Assembly: GCA_937870845.1 (NCBI GenBank)
Contig: CALMZR010000406.1
Span: 1-49,775, forward strand
Direction of reading: 5' to 3'
Source of the DNA: an uncultured Chloroflexota bacterium
Lineage (GTDB): Bacteria; Chloroflexota; Chloroflexia; Thermomicrobiales; UBA6265
DNA length: 49,775 bases
Positions within the stretch are counted from its first letter, which is position 1; each line of letters opens with the position of its first letter. The notes below the pieces were generated by a model. The model was not told the DNA's origin, did no database searches, and worked only from the letters and a program-made list of their open reading frames with translations. Shown one piece after another: positions 15,892-24,070 of this stretch. Position numbers and translations under genes: made by a program.

Positions 15892-16470
15892 CTATCCCCC
15901 GCTGGGGATGAGGAGGCCGTAGGCGCCGTCACGGCGTCGATAGACGACGCTGGGGATGTCTTCGTCGGCGTAGTGGAAGAGGAAGAAGTCGTGGCCGAGG
16001 AGCTCCATTTGCTCGATGGCTTCCGCGACGTCCATCGGCTTGAGGTCGAAACGCTTGGTGCGGACGAGGTCTCCGACGCGCTCGTCTTCTTCGAGGTCGA
16101 CATCGTCGGCTGAGATCGGCAGCTCCGGTTCGACCGGGGCGACGCGGATCGATTCCTGGCCGGGGGCGCGGCGGCGAGTTCGCTTGTCGTGGACGCGGCG
16201 GATCTGGCGCTCGAGTTTGTCGAAGACTTGATCGACGGCTTGCGAGGGGTCAGAAGCGCGCTCTTCGGCGCGGAGGACGTCGCGGCCGGAGCGGATGGTG
16301 ATCTGGGCGGCGGTGGTGTCGGGGCCGACGCGGTTGTGAAGGCCGCGCAGCTCGAGCTTGGCGTCGGTGACGCGGCCGACGAGGTGGTCGAGTTTGGCGG
16401 CGCGGCGGTCGACGAAGTCTCGCAGCGTTGCGTCGATGGCAACGCCGTTGCCGCGAACCTGAATGTCCAT
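15892..16470 (-). CDS. hpf: ribosome hibernation promoting factor, long form
   Basis: The protein binds the 30S decoding site and pairs ribosomes into inactive 100S dimers. The 192-residue length and two domains mark the long form: an N-terminal RaiA-like domain (1-100, MDIQVRGNGVAIDATLRDFV, ITIRSGRDVLRAEERASDP), a charged linker, then the C-terminal dimerisation domain (about 132-190, RTKRFDLKPMDVAEAIEQME, HDFFLFHYADEDIPSVVYRR, DGAYGLL). AAGGAG lies 6 nt before the ATG. tRNA-Arg is 107 bp upstream on the same strand. secA, its common neighbour in many bacteria, is not here. Confidence 0.95.
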   Translation of the reverse strand: MDIQVRGNGVAIDATLRDFVDRRAAKLDHLVGRVTDAKLELRGLHNRVGPDTTAAQITIRSGRDVLRAEERASDPSQAVDQVFDKLERQIRRVHDKRTRRRAPGQESIRVAPVEPELPISADDVDLEEDERVGDLVRTKRFDLKPMDVAEAIEQMELLGHDFFLFHYADEDIPSVVYRRRDGAYGLLIPSGG

Positions 16471-16576
16471 TGGCGCTCCTTCCCGACGACGAAACCGGGG
16501 AGGGAACGACCCTGTTCCCTGCCGCCGACGGTGAGAAGAATCGTGCTTGGCGACGACTCGAAAAAGTCCGTTACGG

Positions 16577-16649
16577 TGCCCGCGGAGGGACTCGAACCCC
16601 CGACGCCCACCTTAGGACGGTGGCGCTCTATCCACTGAGCTACACGGGC
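16577..16649 (-). tRNA. tRNA-Arg (CCT)
   Basis: This is a 73-nt cloverleaf on the minus strand. The acceptor stem GCCCGTG/CGCGGGC has one G-T pair, the D arm is GCTC...GAGC, and the anticodon stem CCACC/GGTGG encloses GTCCTAA (anticodon CCT, reading AGG). The T arm has GGTTCGAGTCC and the discriminator is A. CCA is not encoded. Confidence 0.93.
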
Positions 16650-16781
16650 CGGCGGGCGAACACGCCTCGAGGATTGATCGTAGCACAGAGCGGTCCAGGC
16701 ACGGAAACGAGCGGTTCTGGTAGACCCCGCAGATCGACCCGAGTTCGGCGCTGCGGCGCGAATTTCTCGCGCGGGCGACGA

Positions 16782-16810
16782 TTGCCGGGGCTCCCCCGAT
16801 GTGGTATCTT
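16782..16810 (+). promoter_or_regulatory. promoter of tRNA-Pro
   Basis: TTGCCG, a 17-bp spacer, then TATCTT; the tRNA begins 10 bp after the -10 box. The spacing and position fit a housekeeping sigma promoter. Confidence 0.6.
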
Positions 16811-16819
16811 TCCGCCGTC

Positions 16820-16896
<77 letters not shown>

Positions 16897-16931
16897 GATT
16901 CGGGAGTGGCTTCGCGCCGCTCCCGTTGTGC

Positions 16932-18404
16932 ATGGCGTCAAATGATCTGGCCATGACAGTCCCCGCTCCTCAATCGTCTCACCTGAATTCGATCGGCCGC
17001 GATGTGCCCGCCCAGGAGAGCGGAGACGCGGAACGGAGGGCGCGGTTTCGGCAGATTCCGCCGGTCTCCGCCCTGGTCGAGGCGGCGCGGCGGCAGGGGA
17101 GCCGCTTCAGCGAGGAGGTTCTCGCCCGCGCCGCGCGGGCCGAGCTGGAGGGGGTTCGTCGCGCGCTCGCCGAAGGTGAGGTGCTTGGCCGCGAGGCGAT
17201 CGCGGAGCGGGTGACCGGGGCGATCCTCGATCTGGAGACCGCTCGCCTGGCGCCGGTGATCAACGCGACCGGCGTGATCGTCCACACGAACCTGGGGCGG
17301 GCGCCGGTCAGCGCGGAGACCGCGGAGGCGATGCGCCTCGCGGCGGCGAACCCGGTCGCGCTTGAGATTGAACCGGAATCGAATGAGCGTGGCGGACGGA
17401 TGCGCGAGGTTGGCGGGCTGATGCGGGCGCTGACCGGGGCTGAGGCCGCGCTGGTGGTCAACAATTGCGCGTCGGCGGTGCTGCTGGCGCTGGCGGCGAT
17501 TGGCGCGGGCAAGGGCGTGGTCGTGTCGCGGGGGGAGGCGGTCGAAATCGGGGGCGGCTTCCGGGTGCCCGACGTGCTGCGGCAGTCCGGGGCGCGGCTG
17601 GTTGAGGTGGGGACGACCAATCGGACCTATGCGCGGGATTACGCGGCGGCGACGGATGCCGAGACCAGCGCCTACCTCAAGGTGCATCCGAGCAATTTTC
17701 GCTCGTTCGGCTTCGTGCATGCGGCCTCCACCGGGGAGTTGGCGGCGTTGGGGCGAGAGCGCGGCGTGCCGGTGCTGGAAGACCTCGGAAGCGGGGCGCT
17801 GCTGGATACGACGCGGTTTGGTTTGGCGCCGGAGCCAACTGTCGGCGAGGCGATCGAAGCCGGAGCGGCCTTGGTGATGGCGAGCGGCGACAAGCTGCTG
17901 GGCGGTCCGCAGGCGGGGCTGATCGTGGGGCGCAAGGCGTGGGTTGAGCGTGTGACGCGGCACCCATTGGCGAGGGCGGTGCGGGCGGACAAAACGGCGC
18001 TGGCAGGGCTGGCGGCGACGCTGCGGCACTACGCGCGCGGCGAGGCGGAGACGCTGGTTCCGGTGTGGCGAATGATCGGGGCGGCGGAATCGGAGATTCG
18101 AGATCGGGCCGAGCGAGGGCGCCAGGCATTGGTGGGATCGGGGATTGATGCGAGTGAGGAGCCGGTCGTTTCGACTGTCGGCGGCGGGTCGTTGCCGGGG
18201 GAGACGCTGCCGAGTTGGGCGATCGTCATCAAACCCATGCGCGGAGAATCGGTGGACGAGGTTGCCCGACGCTTGCGGGTTGGCGATCCGGGCGTCTTTG
18301 GGCGGATCGAGCGGGATCGGCTGGTGTTGGACTTGCGGACAGTGTTGCCGGAAGATGATGACGTGTTGGTTGACGCGGTGCGGCGGGGGATTGCGGCGAC
18401 GTAG
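16932..18404 (+). CDS. selA: L-seryl-tRNA(Sec) selenium transferase
   Basis: SelA is a PLP enzyme that turns seryl-tRNA(Sec) into selenocysteinyl-tRNA(Sec) using selenophosphate. The product is about 490 residues and has the family N-terminal phrase RQIPPVSALVEAA, PVINATGVIVHTNLGRAP, LVVNNCASAVLLAL, SRGEAVEIGGGFRVPDV, EVGTTNRTYARDY and the PLP lysine in ASGDKLLGGPQAG. The start is uncertain: ATG 16932 and ATG 16953 both lack a ribosome site, and the transcript may come from the tRNA-Pro promoter. With selB at 4820 it shows that the organism decodes UGA as selenocysteine, although no selD, tRNA-Sec or selenoprotein lies in this window. It converges on dnaG across 97 bp. Confidence 0.95.
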   Translation: MASNDLAMTVPAPQSSHLNSIGRDVPAQESGDAERRARFRQIPPVSALVEAARRQGSRFSEEVLARAARAELEGVRRALAEGEVLGREAIAERVTGAILDLETARLAPVINATGVIVHTNLGRAPVSAETAEAMRLAAANPVALEIEPESNERGGRMREVGGLMRALTGAEAALVVNNCASAVLLALAAIGAGKGVVVSRGEAVEIGGGFRVPDVLRQSGARLVEVGTTNRTYARDYAAATDAETSAYLKVHPSNFRSFGFVHAASTGELAALGRERGVPVLEDLGSGALLDTTRFGLAPEPTVGEAIEAGAALVMASGDKLLGGPQAGLIVGRKAWVERVTRHPLARAVRADKTALAGLAATLRHYARGEAETLVPVWRMIGAAESEIRDRAERGRQALVGSGIDASEEPVVSTVGGGSLPGETLPSWAIVIKPMRGESVDEVARRLRVGDPGVFGRIERDRLVLDLRTVLPEDDDVLVDAVRRGIAAT

Positions 18405-18501
18405 AACGTACGAAGGCATATCGGTTGCCGTTGCTTTCCCCGATCCCCTTGCCTGTGGGACACGTACGCAGGAGACCTTTCCGTGCCTTTGAGACTCCCC
18501 G

Positions 18502-20418
18502 CTACCGGCCGGAGGCGGCCGTGGGGAGGTCGCCGTCGCGGCTGTCGCGGAAGTAAGGGCTGCGGGGCGGGTAAAACTGGCGGTGGCGCTCGTAGAGGGC
18601 GGAGAGCTGGAGGCGGAGGTCGGTGAGGGCCTCGGCGTCGTCGGCGGCTTCGGCGGCCGTGATGCTGTTCTGGAGTTGGGTCATCAGGTAGTCGAAGCGT
18701 TCCTTTTCGAGGCGGATGAGGGCACGGCGGGCGTCGCGCTCGATCTGGGCCGGGAATTGGCGAGGAGTTTGGTCCAGGCGTTCGAGCAGGGCTTCGGCGT
18801 GGTCGGCGACGAGATCGTCGAGGCCGGCGACAATGAGCTCAGGGGCGAGGTCGAGGGGGATCTCGGGATCCTTGAGGACGCGGAGCAGCTCGCGGTTGCG
18901 GGCGTCGGCGAGATCTTCCACGGGGACGAGGTCGAGGATGGCCTGGCAGATGGAACGGTAGCGGAGCAGCAGCGCGAGGAGGTGATTCTCGTTCGACGCC
19001 CGCTGCGACGTCGGCACAGGGGGAGCGAACTCGGAGGATCGCCGGACCCGGGAACGGATGGCGATGCTCTTGATTTCTTCACGGACCCTGTTCTCGGAAA
19101 TCTGGAGTTTGCGGGCGACGATGCCGACGTAGTGATCTTGAATCGTCTTGTCGCCCGATGCTTCGATCAGCGGCGCCAAGTGTCTGAGCGCGGCAGATTT
19201 TGCCGCGCCATCCGTCAGGTCGATGGAGGATATCTGGGCGTCGATGTAGAAGTCCAGAAAACGGGTTGCCATCGCGACCACCGAAGGCCACGACTCAGGA
19301 TTGAGACGGATCAACTCGTCGGGGTCTTTACCCTGAGGCAATCGGACGATCGAAATGTTGGTCTTGAACTGGCGCTGCCAGATCATCAGTCGCTCAGCAT
19401 CTGGGCGATCTGATGCACGGGAAGCATCAATCGACTTGAGCTCGTGATCGAGGGCGCTCGGCAGCATCTCAAGCGAACGGATCGTGGCGCCCTGACCGGC
19501 GGCGTCGGCGTCGAGGGCGAGCACGATGTTGCGGCTGAGGCGCTTCACCAGGCCGATTTGCTGCTCGGTGACGGCCGTGCCCATCGCAGCGACGACGTTG
19601 GCGTAGCCGAACTGGTGCGCGGCGATGGCGTCCATGTAACCCTCGACGATGACGACCTGGTCGGCGCGGCGGATCGCGTCCTGGGCGAGATCCAGGCCAT
19701 AGAGGAGGGCGCTCTTGTCGAAAATGGCCGACTGGGCGGAATTGAGGTACTTGGGCATGGCGTCGCCCATGGCCCGGCCGCCGAATCCGACGGTGCGGCC
19801 CTCGCGGGTGCGGATTGGAAAGAGGAGTCTGTTCCAGAAGCGGTCGCGGAAGGCGCCGTTGTCGCGCTCGACGACGAGGCCGGCTTCGACCGCCATCTTC
19901 GTGTCCACGCCACGCTGGCCGAGGTAGCGAAGGAGGGCGTCGCCGTCGGGCGCGAAGCCGAGGCCGAAGTGCTCGGCGGTTTCGGTGGAGACGCCGCGTT
20001 GGTCGAGGATGGCCCGGCCCGGGGCGCCGGCGGCGGTGTTGCGGAGGACGTTGGCATAGAAGGCGGCGGCCATCACGTTGAGCTCGATGAGGCGGTTGCG
20101 GTGGGCGTCGACTTCGGGCGGGAGGCTGGGGGCGGAGGAGAGCTCGATGCCGGCGCGCTTGGCCAGCTCTTGCAGGGCGTCGCGGAACTCGACGTGCTCG
20201 ACACCCATGTAGAAGGTGAAGACGTCGCCGCCACGGCCGCAGCCGAAGCAGTGGAAATTGCCGGACTCCGGGAAGACGACGAAGGAGGGGGTCTTTTCCT
20301 GGTGAAAGGGGCAGAGCCCCTTGTATGAGCGGCCTGTTTTCTTGAGCTGGACGTAGCTGGAGACGAGATCGACGATCTCGGTGCGCTCGCGGACTTCAGC
20401 GACGGCATCTCGTGCCAT
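18502..20418 (-). CDS. dnaG: DNA primase
   Basis: DnaG makes RNA primers at the replication fork. The 638-residue protein has the N-terminal CHC2 zinc finger (C36-x2-H39 ... C57-x2-C60, in [11 protein letters not shown] and [10 protein letters not shown]), the RNA polymerase core, the Toprim domain ([26 protein letters not shown]) and a C-terminal DnaB-binding region. It starts 45 bp after the dgt stop in a pcrA-dgt-dnaG unit. The ribosome-binding purines (GTGAGGGGCA) before the ATG come from the purine-rich strand of a family-1 repeat that fills the gap. rpoD, often the next gene after dnaG, is absent; selA converges instead. Confidence 0.97.
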   Translation of the reverse strand: MARDAVAEVRERTEIVDLVSSYVQLKKTGRSYKGLCPFHQEKTPSFVVFPESGNFHCFGCGRGGDVFTFYMGVEHVEFRDALQELAKRAGIELSSAPSLPPEVDAHRNRLIELNVMAAAFYANVLRNTAAGAPGRAILDQRGVSTETAEHFGLGFAPDGDALLRYLGQRGVDTKMAVEAGLVVERDNGAFRDRFWNRLLFPIRTREGRTVGFGGRAMGDAMPKYLNSAQSAIFDKSALLYGLDLAQDAIRRADQVVIVEGYMDAIAAHQFGYANVVAAMGTAVTEQQIGLVKRLSRNIVLALDADAAGQGATIRSLEMLPSALDHELKSIDASRASDRPDAERLMIWQRQFKTNISIVRLPQGKDPDELIRLNPESWPSVVAMATRFLDFYIDAQISSIDLTDGAAKSAALRHLAPLIEASGDKTIQDHYVGIVARKLQISENRVREEIKSIAIRSRVRRSSEFAPPVPTSQRASNENHLLALLLRYRSICQAILDLVPVEDLADARNRELLRVLKDPEIPLDLAPELIVAGLDDLVADHAEALLERLDQTPRQFPAQIERDARRALIRLEKERFDYLMTQLQNSITAAEAADDAEALTDLRLQLSALYERHRQFYPPRSPYFRDSRDGDLPTAASGR

Positions 20419-20420
20419 TG

Positions 20421-20463
20421 CCCCTCACCCCCACCCCTCTCGCCGCGCACGGGGAGAGGGAAG
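20421..20463. repeat. repeat family 1, copy 2, between dgt and dnaG
   Basis: The lead-in CCCCTCACCCCCACC is followed by a CCCTCTC (20435-20441)/GAGAGGG (20454-20460) stem. It lies inside a likely operon. Reading as transcribed, the stem comes first and the GA-rich lead-in then serves as the ribosome site of dnaG. No T run follows the stem on the minus strand. Confidence 0.6.
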
Positions 20464-21492
20464 TTAGACGGACCAGTGATGCGGGACAAAAATCCGTTCG
20501 TAGCACTCGATCGCGTAGCGATCGGTCATGCTGGCGACAAAATCGGCGACGCGGCGGGCGTCGTCGTCGGCGCGGGCTTGATACTCGGCGGGGAGACGGT
20601 CGGGGTTTTCGAGGAAGTGGGCAAAGAGTGCGCGCACGATGTGTTGCGCGCGGTGGGTGTTCGGGTCCTCGTTGAGCGGAGTGTACACGCGCAGAAAGAG
20701 GAACTCCCGTAAAGCATCGGCGGCGGATCGAATGGGAGCGGAGATGGCGATGTTCCCTGGCAGGCTTGACGTATCTGAGTGAGCGATGACGTCGGAGACG
20801 AGGGTGTTGATGCGGCTGGCGTGCGTGCGGCCAAGGATGTCGAGAGCGTCGGGCGGGCCATCGGAGAGCGCGATGAGGCCGGCGCGGATGGCATCGTCGA
20901 GGTCGTGGTTGATGTAGGCGATGCCGTCGGCGATGCGTACGACCTCGCCCTCGAGCGTGCCGGCTTGGCCGGCGGCGGCATGCGTGAGGCCGGAGCGGAG
21001 CTTGGAGTGGCGAAGGATGCCGTCGCGGACGGGGTAGGTGAGGTTGAGGCCGCGGCCGTCGCGTTCGAGATGGTCGACGACGCGGAGGCTTTGCTCGTTG
21101 TGGCGAAAACCGGGGTACGCCTCGGCGAGGGCGGTTTCGCCGGCGTGGCCGAAAGGCGTGTGGCCGAGGTCGTGGCCTAGGCCGATGGCTTCGATGAGGT
21201 CTTCGTTGAGGCGGAGGGCGCGGCCGATGGTGCGCGCGATCTGGGTGACTTCGAGGGTGTGGGTGAGGCGGGTGCGGTAATGGTCGCCGGTGGGGGCGAT
21301 GAAGACCTGGGTCTTGTGCATGAGGCGGCGGAAGGCCTTGGCGTGGAGGACCCGGTCGCGGTCGCGCTGGAAGGCGGTGCGGAGGCCGCACTCCGGCTCC
21401 GGGTCGGGGCGGGACGTGTCGCGGCTGCGCGTGCCTGCCGGGGCGAGGAGGGCGTCATCGCGATCCTCTTGCGCCTCGCGAAATGTGGACAT
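20464..21492 (-). CDS. dgt: dGTP triphosphohydrolase-like HD-domain protein
   Basis: This is an HD-superfamily phosphohydrolase of 342 residues that splits dGTP or other dNTPs to the nucleoside and tripolyphosphate. Metal ligands are visible in TRLTHTLEV and in GLGHDLGHTPFGHAGE (HD pair), with a later HNEQSLRVVDHLE segment. The N-terminal RTAFQRDRDRVLHAKAFRRL is the usual start of the family. GGAG lies 9 nt before the ATG. The gene is 4 bp from the pcrA stop and 45 bp before dnaG; the dgt-dnaG pairing recurs in several phyla and suggests nucleotide-pool control linked to replication. Confidence 0.93.
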   Translation of the reverse strand: MSTFREAQEDRDDALLAPAGTRSRDTSRPDPEPECGLRTAFQRDRDRVLHAKAFRRLMHKTQVFIAPTGDHYRTRLTHTLEVTQIARTIGRALRLNEDLIEAIGLGHDLGHTPFGHAGETALAEAYPGFRHNEQSLRVVDHLERDGRGLNLTYPVRDGILRHSKLRSGLTHAAAGQAGTLEGEVVRIADGIAYINHDLDDAIRAGLIALSDGPPDALDILGRTHASRINTLVSDVIAHSDTSSLPGNIAISAPIRSAADALREFLFLRVYTPLNEDPNTHRAQHIVRALFAHFLENPDRLPAEYQARADDDARRVADFVASMTDRYAIECYERIFVPHHWSV

Positions 21493-21496
21493 CGGC

Positions 21497-23845
21497 TCAC
21501 GCTCCGGGCTGGTCGATGATGTCCATGGCGGCGAGGCTGGCGAGGAGGCGCTTGGGGCCGTGGCGGACGAACTCGACGGCGACTTCCTGGTCGCCGCCGC
21601 GCTCGCTGGCTTCGATGACGAAGCCTTCGCCGAACTTGGGGTGGAAAACCTTCTGACCGCTGGCGTAGGTGATGACCGTACCGTTTGGGCCGTTGTCGCT
21701 TGTGGAGGGAGACGCGCCGCGGACCTTGTCGCGGAGGCTGCCGGACGAACCGGGGCGCAGGGCGCCGCGGCGACCGAGTGTGCGCAGGAGGTGGTCGGGG
21801 ATGGCTTGCAGGAAGCGGGAGGGGACGGAGTAGCCGAAGCGCCCGTAGGTGGCGCGAGAGCTGGCGTACGTGAGGTAGAGGAGACGTTCGGCGCGGGTCA
21901 TGCCGACGTAGAAAAGGCGCCGCTCTTCTTCCAACTCTTCCGGGTTGAGGTGCTCGCTTTCGACGGCGCGGCTGATGGGCAGGAGACCTTCTTCGACCCC
22001 CGCGACGAAGACGACGGGGAACTCGAGGCCCTTGGCGGAGTGGAGAGTAATGAGGGTGACCAAGCCGCGCTCGTCGGCGTCCAGATTGTCGACGTCGGCG
22101 ACGAGGGCGACCCGCTCGAGGTAGGGGGCGATGGTCTCCTTGGCGGGGCCGTCGCCAACGCGGTCCCATTCCGAGCGAAGCTCGAGGAGGTTGGCCCAGC
22201 GGTCGAGGTCTTCCTCGTCGGTGCGGTCGAAGGTGGCGCCGTAGCCGGTGCGCTCGAGAATGGCGTCGAACAGGCCCGTCAGCGGCATGTCGGCGGTAAG
22301 GTCGCGGAGGGCGGCGAGGACGGCGCCGACGCGCTGAGCGGCGCCGCGCGAAGCCCCGCTCAGAGGGGGGGCGGACTCGGCATCTGCCGCGCCGGCCAGC
22401 GCCAGGAAGCCGTCAAGCATGGTGCGGCGTTCGCTCGCGGCCCACGTGCGGATCGTGTCGAGGGCGCGCGGGCCGAGACCGCGGCCGATGGGAAGGTTGC
22501 CGACGACGCGCTCGAGGGCGATGGCGTCGGCGGGGTTGTGCAGGAGCCGGAGCACGGCGAGAACGTCCTTGATCTCCTTGCGCTCGTAGAAGCGGACGCC
22601 GCCGATGACCTGGTAAGGGATGCCGAGGAAGCGGAGCGCTTCTTCGATGGCGCGGCTCTGGGCGGTGGTGCGGTACATGACGGCGACGTCATCGAAGACG
22701 GCGTCGGTAACGGCGACGGTGCGGCGGATTTCGTCGGCGATGAAGGAGGCTTCGTGGGTCTGGTCGCTCAGCTCGCGGAGAATGATCGGGTCGCCGTCCG
22801 GGTTTTCGGTGCGGAGGCGACGGTCGATGCGGGCTTCGTTTTCGCGGATGACGCGATCGGCGGCCTCGACGATGCGGGCGGTGGAGCGATAGTTGAGCTC
22901 GAGGTGGATTTCGGTCGCGTCGGGGTAGTCCTTCTTGAAGTCGAGGATGTTGCGGATATCGGCCTGACGCCAGCCGTAGATCGATTGGTCGGGATCGCCG
23001 ACGACGAAGAGGTTGCGGTGGCGTTCGGCGAGGGCGGAGACGAGGACGTACTGGACGCGGTTGGTGTCCTGGTATTCGTCGACGAGGATGTGGAGGAATC
23101 GCTCCTGGTAGCGCTCGAGGAGAAAAGGGGCCTCCTCGAAAAGGTTGATGGGTTGGACGAGGAGGTCGTCGAAGTCGAGGGCGGAGGCGCGGCGGAGGAG
23201 GCGCTCGTACTCGGCGTAGGCGCGGGCGATGATCTCTTCGTCGTACGTTTCGGCCTGGTTGCGGAATTCGTCCGGAGTGATGAGCTGGCTCTTGGCGGCG
23301 GAGATGCGGGCGCGGATGCGCCGGGGTTGATAGACCTTGGGGTCGAGGCCGATGTTCTTGAGAGCGGACTTGACGGTTTCGACCTGGTCGCCATCGTCGT
23401 AGATGGAGAACTGGGGGAGGATCCCGAGGCGGTCGGCGACGACGCCGGGGTTTTCGCGGAGGAGGCGGGCGCCGAAGGCGTGGAAGGTGCCCATGACGAC
23501 GCCGTCGAGAGGGCGGCCGTCGCGGAGGCGCTCGATGCGGGCGCGCATCTCGCGGGCGGCCTTGTTGGTGAAGGTGACGGCGAGGACGCGGTCGCCGGGG
23601 ACGTGGAGGACCTCCATCAGGTACGCAATGCGGTGGGTGAGGACGCGGGTCTTGCCGGAGCCGGGGCCAGCGACGACGAGGACGGGCCCGTCGACGGCGA
23701 GCACGGCTTCGCGCTGGGCGTCGTTGAGGCCCGCAAGGAGCGCGGTCTTGAGAGCGGCGGAGATGGAATCCAACGGTGGTTGTCGGCTCCGGCGAGAGGG
23801 CGGCGCGCGGGTCGGGACAAGTCTAGCATTCGGATTGACCCGCAC
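21497..23845 (-). CDS. pcrA: UvrD/PcrA-type superfamily 1 DNA helicase
   Basis: This is a 3'-5' ATP-dependent helicase for repair and clearing of replication forks, 782 residues. Motifs include LNDAQREAV (Q motif), the P-loop AGPGSGKTRVLTHRIAY, TFTNKAAREMRARI, LVDEYQDTN, the GDPDQSIYGWR segment, NYRST, and LITLHSAKGLEFPVVFVAG. A PcrA-like C-terminal Tudor module follows (GQKVFHPKFGEGFVIEA). Conserved sequence begins near residue 33; the GTG at 23845 has GGGGAAGG close by, but a TTG at 23773 is a plausible shorter start. It heads a unit with dgt and dnaG. Confidence 0.94.
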   Translation of the reverse strand: MRVNPNARLVPTRAPPSRRSRQPPLDSISAALKTALLAGLNDAQREAVLAVDGPVLVVAGPGSGKTRVLTHRIAYLMEVLHVPGDRVLAVTFTNKAAREMRARIERLRDGRPLDGVVMGTFHAFGARLLRENPGVVADRLGILPQFSIYDDGDQVETVKSALKNIGLDPKVYQPRRIRARISAAKSQLITPDEFRNQAETYDEEIIARAYAEYERLLRRASALDFDDLLVQPINLFEEAPFLLERYQERFLHILVDEYQDTNRVQYVLVSALAERHRNLFVVGDPDQSIYGWRQADIRNILDFKKDYPDATEIHLELNYRSTARIVEAADRVIRENEARIDRRLRTENPDGDPIILRELSDQTHEASFIADEIRRTVAVTDAVFDDVAVMYRTTAQSRAIEEALRFLGIPYQVIGGVRFYERKEIKDVLAVLRLLHNPADAIALERVVGNLPIGRGLGPRALDTIRTWAASERRTMLDGFLALAGAADAESAPPLSGASRGAAQRVGAVLAALRDLTADMPLTGLFDAILERTGYGATFDRTDEEDLDRWANLLELRSEWDRVGDGPAKETIAPYLERVALVADVDNLDADERGLVTLITLHSAKGLEFPVVFVAGVEEGLLPISRAVESEHLNPEELEEERRLFYVGMTRAERLLYLTYASSRATYGRFGYSVPSRFLQAIPDHLLRTLGRRGALRPGSSGSLRDKVRGASPSTSDNGPNGTVITYASGQKVFHPKFGEGFVIEASERGGDQEVAVEFVRHGPKRLLASLAAMDIIDQPGA

Positions 23846-23860
23846 CGACCTTCCCCAATG

Positions 23861-23922
23861 CCCCTCACCCCAACCGCAGCCCGGAGGGCGCCCGGCCGCG
23901 TGCGCAGGAAAAAGGGGCTTGC
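23861..23922. repeat. repeat family 1, copy 3 (long variant)
   Basis: CCCCTCACCCCAACCGCAGC, then a GGAGGGCGCCCGG block and an A-rich GGGGCTT end. It shares the GAGGGCGCCCGGCC insert with the copy at 49001, defining a longer subtype. It lies between the 5' end of pcrA and the tRNA promoter. Confidence 0.55.
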
Positions 23923-23948
23923 GGCGGGCGGGGCGAGGCTTCTGTAAA

Positions 23949-23978
23949 TTGACGAATTGAGGGCGGGTTGAGTACCCT
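23949..23978 (+). promoter_or_regulatory. promoter of the CAT tRNA and probably tilS
   Basis: TTGACG, an 18-bp spacer, then TACCCT. The tRNA begins 14 bp after the -10 box. No other promoter fits between the tRNA and tilS, which are 4 bp apart. Confidence 0.55.
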
Positions 23979-23991
23979 TTTGTGTAGATTT

Positions 23992-24066
23992 GCCGACGTA
24001 GCTCAGCGGCAGAGCAAGGGACTCATAAGCCCTTGGCCGGTGGTTCGATTCCACCCGTCGGCACCA
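23992..24066 (+). tRNA. tRNA with CAT anticodon (elongator Met, or Ile2)
   Basis: This is a 72-nt cloverleaf plus an encoded CCA (24064-24066). The acceptor stem is GCCGACG/CGTCGGC with discriminator A, the D arm GCTC...GAGC has a short 7-nt loop, and the anticodon loop is CTCATAA. The anticodon stem AGGGA/GCCCT has an A-G mismatch next to the loop. The A5-T68 pair leans toward elongator Met. However, tilS, whose enzyme modifies the CAT anticodon of tRNA-Ile2, begins 4 bp downstream, so Ile2 cannot be excluded. Confidence 0.9.
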
Positions 24067-24070
24067 AGCA

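Noticed and set aside
21290-23947. A long open frame of 885 codons on the plus strand, antisense to pcrA
   Set aside because: Its product is a run of Val/Gly/Asp/Glu-rich low complexity with no motif, the usual shadow of a GC-rich gene; the opposite strand has every helicase motif.
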